From positions 1-16,677 of the forward strand of contig CALBXV010000340.1 of the NCBI GenBank assembly GCA_937890045.1: a DNA stretch of 16,677 bases, written 5' to 3'. Under the pieces are notes generated by a model. The model was not told the DNA's origin and searched no databases. It saw only the letters and a list, made by a program, of their open reading frames with translations. The position numbers and the translations under genes were made by a program. The DNA comes from an uncultured archaeon. Its GTDB lineage: Archaea; Thermoproteota; Nitrososphaeria; Nitrososphaerales; CALBXV01. Of the stretch, positions 5,744 through 11,848 are shown in pieces. Position 1 is the stretch's first letter. Each line of letters starts with the position of its first letter.

Positions 5744-6331
5744 ATGGTTATCAGAATGGCTGAAAAGAACAATGATAAAGTTGGTAGTTGGGATAGTGAT
5801 ATTGTAATACTAAAACCAACTATCATACTGGGGCAAGGGGTACAAGATGTAGTAGTGTCGGTACAGAGAGAGTTTTCAAAATACGAATTTTCTATATTAT
5901 TTAAGGGGAACTGGCATGATGCAGGTATATTCCTTGTAACTAATGAGTATATTGTTCCAGAACAAGAAGTGGAACAGGCATCAGTAGATTATCTGGAAAG
6001 TATAGCTAGATTAAGAACAGAACAGGGTTACAATGTAGTGGCACATTCTCACCCATTCTCATCTAATACTAACTTTTCACTAGATGATGAAGAAACAATT
6101 AACTCACATTTTCCGTGTTCATTATTATCTAATGCACAAGGTCGTATTATTCGTGGCAATTTATTAGTTACAATTAGTGAATATCCAAATGGTAAGTTAT
6201 CAATACCAGTCAAACCAGAAAATATAGATATTAATGTGCCAACAATAGCAGTAGAAGGATTAGAAAAGATTAAGAGGAAACCAAAGAAAAATATAAACAA
6301 GGTTAAGACAGTAGAAACAATGTGTATTTAA
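5744..6331 (+). CDS. JAB/JAMM metallopeptidase-like protein 2 (195 aa)
   Basis: This is a paralogue of the upstream JAB protein. It shares YNVVAHSHPFS, ILFKG.W and HFPCSLL. JAMM ligands are Glu48, His101, His103, Ser112 and Asp115, so the active site appears intact. The N-terminus has GSWDSD (14-19), matching the WDS motif of the modifier and of JAB 1. It ends with a basic tail (KIKRKPKKNINKVK) instead of the 100-residue extension of JAB 1. GGGAG before ATG 5744 decides the start over a TTG at 5726. It is expressed from its own promoter, so it may be made at a different time or level. Confidence 0.85.
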   Translation: MVIRMAEKNNDKVGSWDSDIVILKPTIILGQGVQDVVVSVQREFSKYEFSILFKGNWHDAGIFLVTNEYIVPEQEVEQASVDYLESIARLRTEQGYNVVAHSHPFSSNTNFSLDDEETINSHFPCSLLSNAQGRIIRGNLLVTISEYPNGKLSIPVKPENIDINVPTIAVEGLEKIKRKPKKNINKVKTVETMCI

Positions 6332-6356
6332 TTTTTTAATTTTAAGAGGAGAAAAG

Positions 6357-6713
6357 ATGAGTGTGAATAGGATATATGAAAGTAGTGGTAGTGGTAGTTG
6401 GTTAAGAGAGGCTGATTTGAATGGAAAATCGCATAAGGTAGAAATATTAGAGGTGGATTTGGTTGGTGTAAAGGGTGATGATAATACGATTCATGATAAG
6501 ATAGAGCTAAAGTTTAATGGAAAGGAAAAATCATTATTACTTAACAAAACCAATGCCAAGACAATAGCTTCTGGACTAGGTGATGATGAAAAATCATGGA
6601 TAGGTTGTACAATTATAATGTATCCCACAACCTGTGAATTTCAAGGCAGTACAGTTCCGTGTATTAGGGTTAGGCTTGATGAAGTAATGGCAGACGAAGA
6701 TTCACCCTTTTAA
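6357..6713 (+). CDS. OB-fold/SSB-like protein with acidic SSB-type tail (118 aa)
   Basis: It contains the pattern 'LLLNKTNAKTIASGLGDDEKSWIG' (positions about 60-83) then 'YPTTCEFQGSTVPCIRVRL'. I associate this pattern with a common small phage protein found in recombination/replication modules and predicted to be OB-like. The C-terminus ends ADEDSPF, the acidic Asp/Glu-Ser-Pro-Phe tail by which bacterial SSB proteins bind partner enzymes. A role in single-stranded DNA binding is likely but inferred. The N-terminus (RIYESSGSGSWL) resembles that of JAB 1 (KIYESKDSVTWD). AGAGGAG precedes the ATG. The -35 box of the next promoter overlaps its stop codon. Confidence 0.65.
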   Translation: MSVNRIYESSGSGSWLREADLNGKSHKVEILEVDLVGVKGDDNTIHDKIELKFNGKEKSLLLNKTNAKTIASGLGDDEKSWIGCTIIMYPTTCEFQGSTVPCIRVRLDEVMADEDSPF

Positions 6714-6738
6714 CAGAGAAAGGGTAAACATTTATAAT
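6710..6738 (+). promoter_or_regulatory. near-consensus promoter upstream of the nuclease leader
   Basis: TTAACA (6710-6715), exactly 17 bases, then TATAAT (6733-6738). Transcription should begin at about 6740-6746, that is at the 5' arm of the hairpin described next. Confidence 0.8.
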
Positions 6739-6837
6739 GGGGATAGCAGGTTGCTGATTAGTGTGTTATGAACACTTGCACATAACATGCACCTCCTTTC
6801 TCACCTGCTATCCCTGTCTTACAGAAAGGATATAAAA
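6739..6837 (+). promoter_or_regulatory. hairpin leader carrying an anti-Shine-Dalgarno sequence
   Basis: GGGATAGCAGGT (6740-6751) pairs perfectly with ACCTGCTATCCC (6803-6814). Inside, TGTTATG (6764-6770) pairs with CATAACA (6781-6787), extendable to ten pairs with wobbles, around a ten-base loop. The unpaired 3' side holds CACCTCCTTTCT (6790-6801), identical to the 3' end of Firmicutes-type 16S rRNA. TCCTTTCT (6794-6801) is also the exact complement of AGAAAGGA (6823-6830), the ribosome site of the following TTG-initiated gene. The leader could thus mask its own ribosome site or bind other phage ribosome sites. Confidence 0.7.
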
Positions 6838-7485
6838 TTGGCAACTAAAAAATCACAAGCACACACAAGATACAAGAATGCAGAAGGTGTTGGTGTGGCA
6901 GGAGTTACAACAATATTAAACATATTAAATAAACCTGCTCTGATACCTTGGGCTAATAAGTTAGGACTAGAAGGAATACAGGTCGGTAAATATGTAGATG
7001 ACAAGGCTGATATAGGAACATTAGCACATAACATGATACATTGTCATCTAACAAAAGAAGAATGTGATACTTCAGAATACTCAAAGAAACAGATAGAACA
7101 GGCAGAGAATTGTATAATATCATTCCATGACTGGGAAAAGGCTAATAATATTGAACCACTAATATTAGAAAGGCAATTGGTATCAGAAGATTATCAGTAT
7201 GGTGGCACGATAGATATTTATGTCAGAATGGGAGAACACTTGGTATTAATAGATCTAAAAACTGGTAAGGCTATATATGACAATATGGCATACCAACTCG
7301 CTGCGTACAGTGAATTACTTATAGAGAATGATCACCATGTAGACTATTCAATGATACTTAACATACCAAGAGCAGAGAATGAGAACTTTGCAGTCAGAAG
7401 ATGGGATAATTTAGACAAAGAATTTAGGATATTTACCAATTGTTTAGAAATCTATAACTTACAGAAAGAAATTAAGGGAAGTTAA
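6838..7485 (+). CDS. RecB/Cas4-type PD-(D/E)XK nuclease (215 aa)
   Basis: The motif order is that of RecB-family nucleases: G60TLAH64, GGTID126, LIDLK (Asp139, Lys141) and MAYQLAAY (Gln153 and Tyr157). These bind the metal and cut DNA. Phage members act as exonucleases in recombination or DNA processing, usually next to an SSB-like protein, as here. The start is taken as TTG 6838 because AGAAAGGA lies at 6823-6830. An ATG at 6787 is in frame but lies inside the leader hairpin, and the 17 residues it would add look non-coding. The weak start and the structured leader suggest tight translational control of a potentially harmful enzyme. Confidence 0.85.
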   Translation: MATKKSQAHTRYKNAEGVGVAGVTTILNILNKPALIPWANKLGLEGIQVGKYVDDKADIGTLAHNMIHCHLTKEECDTSEYSKKQIEQAENCIISFHDWEKANNIEPLILERQLVSEDYQYGGTIDIYVRMGEHLVLIDLKTGKAIYDNMAYQLAAYSELLIENDHHVDYSMILNIPRAENENFAVRRWDNLDKEFRIFTNCLEIYNLQKEIKGS

Positions 7486-7862
7486 TGGCAAAGGGTGATA
7501 TATATACTTGTGAAGCTAGGAAATGTAACAAAACATTCATACAGGGTAGGCATTGGAGAAGGTTTTGTCCACCCAAAAAGGGAGAAAAGTTTTCAGCATG
7601 TCAAGAATCATCATATTATAAATATAGAACTACCAATCGTAATGTAGAACTTGATAAGTACGGCACAAAAGCTATAAGGGAAGAAATATTTGTAGAACCT
7701 AAATACCATGTTAAATGTATGAAGTGTGGTTGCACATTTAATGGTAACAAATATATACGAACTTGTGGTGCTTGTCATATTTACCTTGAAAATACAACAA
7801 GATTATACCAAACAAGAATTTATAAACTACGCAAAGGTACAAAGAAGGGTTCAAATGACTAA
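7485..7862 (+). CDS. Cys-rich zinc-binding hypothetical protein (125 aa)
   Basis: Two metal-binding clusters are visible: Cys9, Cys14, Cys28 and Cys39 with a 'CNKTF...RRFCP' look, and a zinc ribbon Cys78-x2-Cys81 / Cys94-x2-Cys97. The linker is basic. It overlaps the nuclease stop codon by one base (TAATGG), so the two are probably co-translated. A nucleic-acid-binding partner of the nuclease is a reasonable guess, but no specific function can be read. Confidence 0.7.
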   Translation: MAKGDIYTCEARKCNKTFIQGRHWRRFCPPKKGEKFSACQESSYYKYRTTNRNVELDKYGTKAIREEIFVEPKYHVKCMKCGCTFNGNKYIRTCGACHIYLENTTRLYQTRIYKLRKGTKKGSND

Positions 7863-8079
7863 AAAAGGCAAGAAAACAACAAAAGAAACTGATAAGCAAT
7901 TCTATAAACGACTAGGCATAAACCATAGTAGTAAAAAATGTGAAGATAAATGGAAAAAACATCATGATAAAATAGCAAAAGACTTTAAGGAAGGACATGG
8001 AAAGGAGATATGGGAAGGGTGTGGTAATTTTAGGGGTGGTAAAAGGAATTATAAAATTTCTTGGAGGGATAAAATATGA
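7855..8079 (+). CDS. small basic hypothetical protein (74 aa)
   Basis: The ATG at 7855 overlaps the end of the preceding gene by eight bases and is preceded by AAGAAGGG. Upstream ATGs in this frame lie inside the zinc-protein gene and lack sites. The product is very Lys-rich (about a quarter Lys) with a single Cys pair (C34 region and C58 region). No family is recognised. It overlaps the next start by four bases (ATGA). Confidence 0.55.
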   Translation: MTKKGKKTTKETDKQFYKRLGINHSSKKCEDKWKKHHDKIAKDFKEGHGKEIWEGCGNFRGGKRNYKISWRDKI

Positions 8080-8336
8080 GTAAGGTAAAGGCTAGTGTAA
8101 AAGAAAAAGAAATAATGGTTGGTAACTATGAAGATGGCTACCAAGAGGGTTATGATGAAGGGGTAACAGAACAAGCAGATTTAGCACAAGATGTGATAGA
8201 TAAATGGAAAGATGAGATTGTAACAGACAAGCGTAATATGGAAATAGTTATAGAACTTTATCAAGTATTAGAACTTATAGCTGGTGCAGGAATAGATACT
8301 GTACCAACTACTACATGGGAGAGTGAAGATGTCTAA
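8076..8336 (+). CDS. acidic GYxxGYxxG-repeat protein A (86 aa)
   Basis: TTGGAGGG precedes the ATG, which overlaps the preceding stop. After a short charged leader it has YEDGYQEGYDEG (about residues 18-29), a four-residue-period Gly repeat, then an acidic amphipathic helical half. The same layout occurs in the next gene and in the gene at 12016. Glycine every fourth residue with aromatic or acidic spacers recalls the helix-packing repeats of FliH-type stalks, a resemblance only. The function is unknown. Confidence 0.65.
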   Translation: MSKVKASVKEKEIMVGNYEDGYQEGYDEGVTEQADLAQDVIDKWKDEIVTDKRNMEIVIELYQVLELIAGAGIDTVPTTTWESEDV

Positions 8337-8691
8337 TGTTGATGAAAGAAGAAAAGTATGGGATTCGCACAAACCAGAAACTTCTCCAGAAAACAGGGAA
8401 TTGCCAACAACATTTGAGGAACTTGATAAGATGTTGAGCATAGAACGGGAAAATGGTTATGAAGATGGTGCTGAATCGTCAGATGAGCGTGGGGGTTATG
8501 ATAGTGGTTATGATGATGGTCGTGATAATGGTGCAGAAGATGAGTATTGTAGGTTTTTAGATTGCATTAGACCTGTATATACAAAATGGGAAAAGAAAGC
8601 AAAAGGTAATGTACTTGCAGGTGATAGGGAAGAAATGGCTAGCGAGCTATGGAGACTGGTAGAGGATTTATCAGTGGGGAACTTACCATGA
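8329..8691 (+). CDS. acidic GYxxGYxxG-repeat protein B (120 aa)
   Basis: The ATG at 8329 (GGGAG upstream) is preferred to the GTG two codons before it. The N-terminus includes VWDSHKPETS, another Trp-Asp-Ser occurrence. Residues about 40-70 carry NGYEDG and GGYDSGYDDGRDNG. The C-terminal half is helical with two Cys, 'CRFLDC', and a conserved-looking 'W...VEDLS' end. It overlaps the upstream gene by eight bases and the downstream gene by four. It is a likely paralogue of the neighbouring repeat protein A. Confidence 0.65.
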   Translation: MSNVDERRKVWDSHKPETSPENRELPTTFEELDKMLSIERENGYEDGAESSDERGGYDSGYDDGRDNGAEDEYCRFLDCIRPVYTKWEKKAKGNVLAGDREEMASELWRLVEDLSVGNLP

Positions 8692-9275
8692 TGAAACCAT
8701 GCCCATTATGTCAAAAAGAAGTAAGGGAATCTGAAAACAAAAAACAGATTAGATGTGTAAATAAGGGGTGTACAGCCTCTTACCTTAAAATTGACGCAAA
8801 GAAATTTAACGAAGGATTACTAAATGGGTTCGTCAAGTTTTGGGAAGTATATCCTCGTAAGACTAGCAAGAGTAACACCTTAAAGGCTTGGATTAAATTG
8901 AGTCCTGACACTGATTTGTTCACGACTATTGTTAAGTCCGTTGTAGCACATAAATTTGAATCGGTACAATGGAAAAACACACAATATATACCCTATCCAG
9001 ATTCATGGATTCGTGGTAGATGTTGGGAGAATGAGATATTAAGAGAAGAACCAGTTCAATCCAAGCCACAATTTAATCAACCACCCATGGGATATACAGA
9101 TAAAAAGCAAAAAGATGTCCAATCAACGCCACGCACAAAAGAATTGACTAAAGATATAATTCAACTAACTAAAGTAATGCTAAAGGTGGCGGGTAAGAAG
9201 GAAAAAGAGAAGATTTTAGAACAGATAGCAGATAAGCAAACCGAAATAGAAAGGGAATTAGCTAGGACAGATTAG
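8688..9275 (+). CDS. zinc-ribbon replication-initiator-like protein (195 aa)
   Basis: The N-terminal zinc ribbon has Cys5-x2-Cys8 and Cys23-x4-Cys28. Residues about 48-112 match the C-terminal module of many phage replication initiators and DnaD/O-like proteins: FVKFWEVYPRKTSKSNTLKAW, then a helix with 'SVVAHK', then QYIPYPDSWIRGRCWENE. The last third is a charged helix. Such proteins help load the helicase at phage origins. The usual N-terminal winged helix is missing and replaced by the zinc ribbon, so it may be an accessory or truncated form. The start at 8688 overlaps the preceding stop (ATGA), with GTGGGGA upstream. Confidence 0.7.
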   Translation: MMKPCPLCQKEVRESENKKQIRCVNKGCTASYLKIDAKKFNEGLLNGFVKFWEVYPRKTSKSNTLKAWIKLSPDTDLFTTIVKSVVAHKFESVQWKNTQYIPYPDSWIRGRCWENEILREEPVQSKPQFNQPPMGYTDKKQKDVQSTPRTKELTKDIIQLTKVMLKVAGKKEKEKILEQIADKQTEIERELARTD

Positions 9276-9315
9276 GGTTTATCAGTTGACGAACTGGTTG
9301 AATAGGGGGAAGATA

Positions 9316-9456
9316 ATGCTTATAGATAAAATACAAGTGATATGGAGATTAGGCGAATGGCGTGGAATAGGTTGGTTCTGGTATCCTGACTATGTTCCTT
9401 ATCGTTGGCTTATCAGAATACCATTTGTATGCGAAATTAAAAAGGTAAGGAGATAA
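9316..9456 (+). CDS. small Trp-rich hypothetical protein (46 aa)
   Basis: ATG preceded by AGGGGGA, stop TAA at 9454-9456. The product has seven Trp/Tyr-rich positions around 'WRGIGWFWYPDYVPYRW' and a basic end. It may be membrane-associated or a small binding protein. Its end contains the AAGGAGAT ribosome site of the next gene, which supports real coding and coupling. Confidence 0.55.
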   Translation: MLIDKIQVIWRLGEWRGIGWFWYPDYVPYRWLIRIPFVCEIKKVRR

Positions 9457-9750
9457 TTGGGAAAGAAACTGCCACATACACCTCGTTCTAGAATCAAGGC
9501 TGTCTTGAGACTGCTCTCGTTAAGATCTAGGGAAAGAGCTAGTGTTATCAAAAGAGATAGTAATACTTGCCAAGTATGTGGTAAAAAAGGCAGTAAGGCT
9601 AAAGGAAAAGAAGTTAAAGTAGTAGTACACCACAAAGATGGTATCAATTGGGAGAAGATATTCAAATTTATTTACAAGGAACTTCTTGTTCCACCAGAAA
9701 AACAAGAAGTAAGATGTGTGGATTGCCACAAGAAAGGACATGAGAAATGA
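9457..9750 (+). CDS. HNH-type endonuclease (97 aa)
   Basis: HNH layout: Cys38-x2-Cys41, VVVHH (His58, His59), Asn64 in DGINW, then Cys87-x2-Cys90-His91 near the end. The cysteines hold a structural zinc and the His/Asn residues form the metal-finger active site that cuts DNA. The N-terminal 35 residues are very basic. It starts with TTG directly after the preceding stop, and AAGGAGAT at about 9446-9454 decides this. Phage HNH proteins of this size are either packaging-associated or free-standing nucleases. The position among accessory genes does not settle which. Confidence 0.78.
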   Translation: MGKKLPHTPRSRIKAVLRLLSLRSRERASVIKRDSNTCQVCGKKGSKAKGKEVKVVVHHKDGINWEKIFKFIYKELLVPPEKQEVRCVDCHKKGHEK

Positions 9751-10001
9751 GAATGAAAACAGAAGAAGAGATAGATAAAATGAATGACAATGAAATAAAT
9801 GAAGAATTGGTAAAGGTAAGGGATTTAATGTTAAAAGGAAAAACAGCCTACAATGATACTGGTCAGTCTGAAATGAATTTGGTAAGGCGTACGGCATGGG
9901 CATGGGTAATTAATGGTTATGATTTTGAAAATTTTATGGAACATTTAGAAGATTTTGAAGAAGTTATTAGGTTGTTTAAGGAAGGATACGAGAAATGTTA
10001 G
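9747..10001 (+). CDS. acidic helical hypothetical protein (84 aa)
   Basis: The ATG overlaps the HNH stop (ATGA) and has AAAGGACA upstream. The product is acidic and helical throughout, with a Trp-rich patch 'RRTAWAWVING' near the middle. No family is recognised. It could be a small regulator or inhibitor of its neighbours, but nothing in the sequence shows that. Confidence 0.55.
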   Translation: MRMKTEEEIDKMNDNEINEELVKVRDLMLKGKTAYNDTGQSEMNLVRRTAWAWVINGYDFENFMEHLEDFEEVIRLFKEGYEKC

Positions 10002-10240
10002 GGAACGGAACTCACTTTCGTGGTAATAAATTTAAAGAAAAAGAGAAGGCGAATATGATAGACGTGGAAAAAATTGAATGGATGTATAAACAGCTAAAAG
10101 ATATTAAGGAAAAAAGGTCAAAGTGGATTCAAAAGTCTACATTGGAAAATATGCTAGAAATTGTCAATGATTTGAGAGACAGTTGGGATTGTATTTATTT
10201 TACAGATAAATGGGAATGTTTAAAAGAGAAAGAAAATTAA
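9995..10240 (+). CDS. small helical hypothetical protein (81 aa)
   Basis: It overlaps the preceding gene by seven bases with AAGGAAGGA upstream. An alternative ATG at 10055 (61 aa) has GAGAAGG and may be the true start, because residues 2-20 look less protein-like. The rest is a Lys/Glu-rich helix ending 'DSWDCIYFTDKWECL'. No known motif is seen. Confidence 0.5.
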   Translation: MLGNGTHFRGNKFKEKEKANMIDVEKIEWMYKQLKDIKEKRSKWIQKSTLENMLEIVNDLRDSWDCIYFTDKWECLKEKEN

Positions 10241-10253
10241 TAAGGAGATAGAT

Positions 10254-10415
10254 ATGGGATTTTGGGGAAGATTATTTGGGATAATAAGCCTTAACCATAA
10301 AGATGGGGAAGGTACAGTAGAAGTACATGAATTGCACTGGGTAGAACCAGAGCTAGATAATCCAGATATATGGGATTCCACAACAAAAGAGGTGGAATGG
10401 AAAGGAAGTGATTAA
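10254..10415 (+). CDS. small acidic hypothetical protein (53 aa)
   Basis: TAAGGAGAT precedes the ATG. The N-terminus MGFWGRLFGI is a short hydrophobic/basic segment that could contact the membrane. The rest is acidic and contains 'IWDST', another Trp-Asp-Ser. Its last bases hold the GGAAG site of the next gene. The function is unknown. Confidence 0.55.
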   Translation: MGFWGRLFGIISLNHKDGEGTVEVHELHWVEPELDNPDIWDSTTKEVEWKGSD

Positions 10416-10416
10416 T

Positions 10417-10761
10417 ATGTATAAGAATAACATGGCAAGCGTTAGGGGTTGGAACACATTTATAACAAATAAATTATTAAGTGATTTTATTGACAGTAAA
10501 ATGCATGCCTATATTTCTGATTATACTGTTGAGGGAATGTATTCTCAAAAATACTATGCTAGTTTACTAATGTTAGAGGGGGGTACACTTAGAAGTATAG
10601 CAAATAGTGTTTGTGTTTCTCATGAGACAATAAGAAAATGGAAAATGGATACTGATTGGAATGAGCGTGTTAATGATAATATAAAGGAATATAAAGCCTA
10701 TGTTGTAAATATATTGAATAAGGGGAGAGAGGGAAATGACAAAATCAACTTCAATATATAA
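10417..10761 (+). CDS. helix-turn-helix protein, terminase-small-subunit-like (114 aa)
   Basis: Residues 57-76 (TLRSIANSVCVSHETIRKWK) form a clear helix-turn-helix, followed by 'DTDWNERVN', the 'DP.F...V' type segment that follows the HTH in phBC6A51-like and small-terminase proteins. A DNA-binding role is therefore likely: packaging-site recognition or transcription control. No large terminase gene lies in this window, which weakens the packaging reading. ATG 10417 is chosen over the GTG at 10408 for its spacing from AAAGGAA. Confidence 0.65.
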   Translation: MYKNNMASVRGWNTFITNKLLSDFIDSKMHAYISDYTVEGMYSQKYYASLLMLEGGTLRSIANSVCVSHETIRKWKMDTDWNERVNDNIKEYKAYVVNILNKGREGNDKINFNI

Positions 10762-11122
10762 TCTAGTAGACCATGAGTGTTGTAACATGGTCGGTGGTAG
10801 TTGTCTGGGCGTAGACCTTTTTGGTAAAAGGTTTAAAGAAGAGGGAAAATGCTGGATAAAAGAAAAAGAACCATGTGAGTTCTTTTCTAAATGTGTTTTA
10901 CCCATAATACCAGAATTAACTGATGAATATATACAGACAACTAACGATACTAATGTGGGCGAGGTTAATCATTGTGCTGAATGTGGTGAAACCATACCAT
11001 TATCCAAGATAAAGTGTAAGAAATGTAAGAGAAAGACTGCCAAAATGACAGTTAAAAAGTTTACAAAGAAAACCAGAACCCTTATCGGAAAGGGCAAGGC
11101 TAAAATAAAGATGTTAGACTAG
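10736..11122 (+). CDS. Cys-rich VLP-like protein with C-terminal zinc ribbon (128 aa)
   Basis: The first half has cysteines in the order CC...CLG...CWIKEKEPCEFFSKCVLP. This fits the Cys-rich 'VLP' domain found in Firmicutes mobile elements and phages, named for its Val-Leu-Pro ending. The second half has CAECGETIPLSKIKCKKCKRK, a zinc ribbon, then a Lys-rich tail suited to nucleic-acid binding. It overlaps the HTH gene by 26 bases, with GGGGAGAGAGGG upstream. A role beyond metal and likely nucleic-acid binding is not known. Confidence 0.68.
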   Translation: MTKSTSIYNLVDHECCNMVGGSCLGVDLFGKRFKEEGKCWIKEKEPCEFFSKCVLPIIPELTDEYIQTTNDTNVGEVNHCAECGETIPLSKIKCKKCKRKTAKMTVKKFTKKTRTLIGKGKAKIKMLD

Positions 11123-11245
11123 CGTTTTTAGCCCTGAGAGATGCAGAATTTTGATAGTAGAGGGGTGTTTCCAGAGTGCTTCAGAGGTTCGGCGTGGGGT
11201 AGGGCGTGAAACTTTAAAACCGTCTCATTTTAAAAGGAGAAAGCT
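11123..11245. other. GC-rich non-coding island
   Basis: About 120 bases without a credible gene. Bases 11131-11206 are roughly 55% G+C by hand count, against a third or so around them, and G-rich on the top strand (GGGG, GG, GGGG, GGG runs). GCCCTG (11131-11136) can pair with TAGGGC (11200-11205), closing a 75-base interval, and GTTTC (11167-11171) with GAAAC (11208-11212). No T-run follows. This could be a small structured RNA or a protein-binding site. Confidence 0.4.
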
Positions 11246-11623
11246 GTGGGATTAGATATGTATTTAAGAGGCAAGAAATATCACATGGATAGAAGAAGGA
11301 AAATAGAGGGATTTGAACTGGAATCAGAGACTTTTGAGCTAGGATATTGGAGAAAACACCCAAATTTACATGGGTATATAGTAGAAAAATTTGCTGATGG
11401 TCAGGATAACTGCCAAAGTATTTATCTGGAAACAAAGAATTTAGAACGAATACTGGGTGCTGTAATGCAGGATGGGCTACCACATACTACTGGTTTCTTC
11501 TTTGGCGAGAGCGAAAGTGCTGACTATCAAGACACTGCTAAACAAATAGAGGGGGCAATTAAATGGCTAAATGTTAAAGATAATGATGCCTTGCGTTCAG
11601 TTTATTATTGGGCATCATGGTAA
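11246..11623 (+). CDS. 'MGLDMYL' phage family protein (125 aa)
   Basis: The start is GTG with AAAAGGAGA upstream and gives MGLDMYLRGKKY, the hallmark beginning of a widespread phage/bacterial family. That family also has a 'YWRK.....HG' segment (here GYWRKHPNLHGYIVEKF), 'DNC' (GQDNCQSIYL) and 'GFFFG' (TTGFFFGES). All four blocks are present in order, so the gene looks complete. To my knowledge the biochemical role of the family is not established. Confidence 0.78.
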   Translation: MGLDMYLRGKKYHMDRRRKIEGFELESETFELGYWRKHPNLHGYIVEKFADGQDNCQSIYLETKNLERILGAVMQDGLPHTTGFFFGESESADYQDTAKQIEGAIKWLNVKDNDALRSVYYWASW

Positions 11624-11638
11624 AGAAAGGGGAAATAA

Positions 11639-11848
11639 ATGAAATATATATACACAGCACCAGATTGTCCTCGTTGTCATGACTTGATGAAACATTATGA
11701 TGATGAGAATATTAAGTATGAAGAACGCAGCTCAGACAGGCTTAAGACACCAGATGAGAGGCGTGACCAGATAGATGTAGAGGCTTTTGTGCAATTGTCC
11801 ATGCAGAATATGGTATTACCAGTAGAGGTAAATATTAATGGGGACTAA
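11639..11848 (+). CDS. glutaredoxin/thioredoxin-like protein (69 aa)
   Basis: It opens with a beta strand and the redox motif PDCPRC (Cys10-Pro-Arg-Cys13). It ends with 'MVLPVEVNING', where the Leu-Pro is the cis-proline loop of the thioredoxin fold. Length is short, like NrdH-type glutaredoxins. Phages use these to reduce ribonucleotide reductase or to tune host redox state; no reductase gene is in view. AAAGGGGA precedes the ATG. Confidence 0.75.
   Translation: MKYIYTAPDCPRCHDLMKHYDDENIKYEERSSDRLKTPDERRDQIDVEAFVQLSMQNMVLPVEVNINGD

Noticed and set aside
6739..6801. Minus-strand reading of the hairpin as a Shine-Dalgarno (AGAAAGGAGG) with an 18-codon mini-gene.
   Set aside because: The spacing to the first ATG is only about three bases, the next ATG gives five codons, and no minus-strand gene lies nearby. 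It remains a weak alternative explanation of the anti-SD-like bases.
11131..11205. tRNA-like spacing: GCCCT and AGGGC 75 bases apart with a GGTTCGGC segment between.
   Set aside because: There is no A-box-like D-arm, the would-be T stem does not pair, and the closing stem is only five or six pairs with no CCA.
11141..11209. A 22-codon open frame from ATG 11141.
   Set aside because: No ribosome site precedes it and the codon make-up differs from the neighbouring genes.
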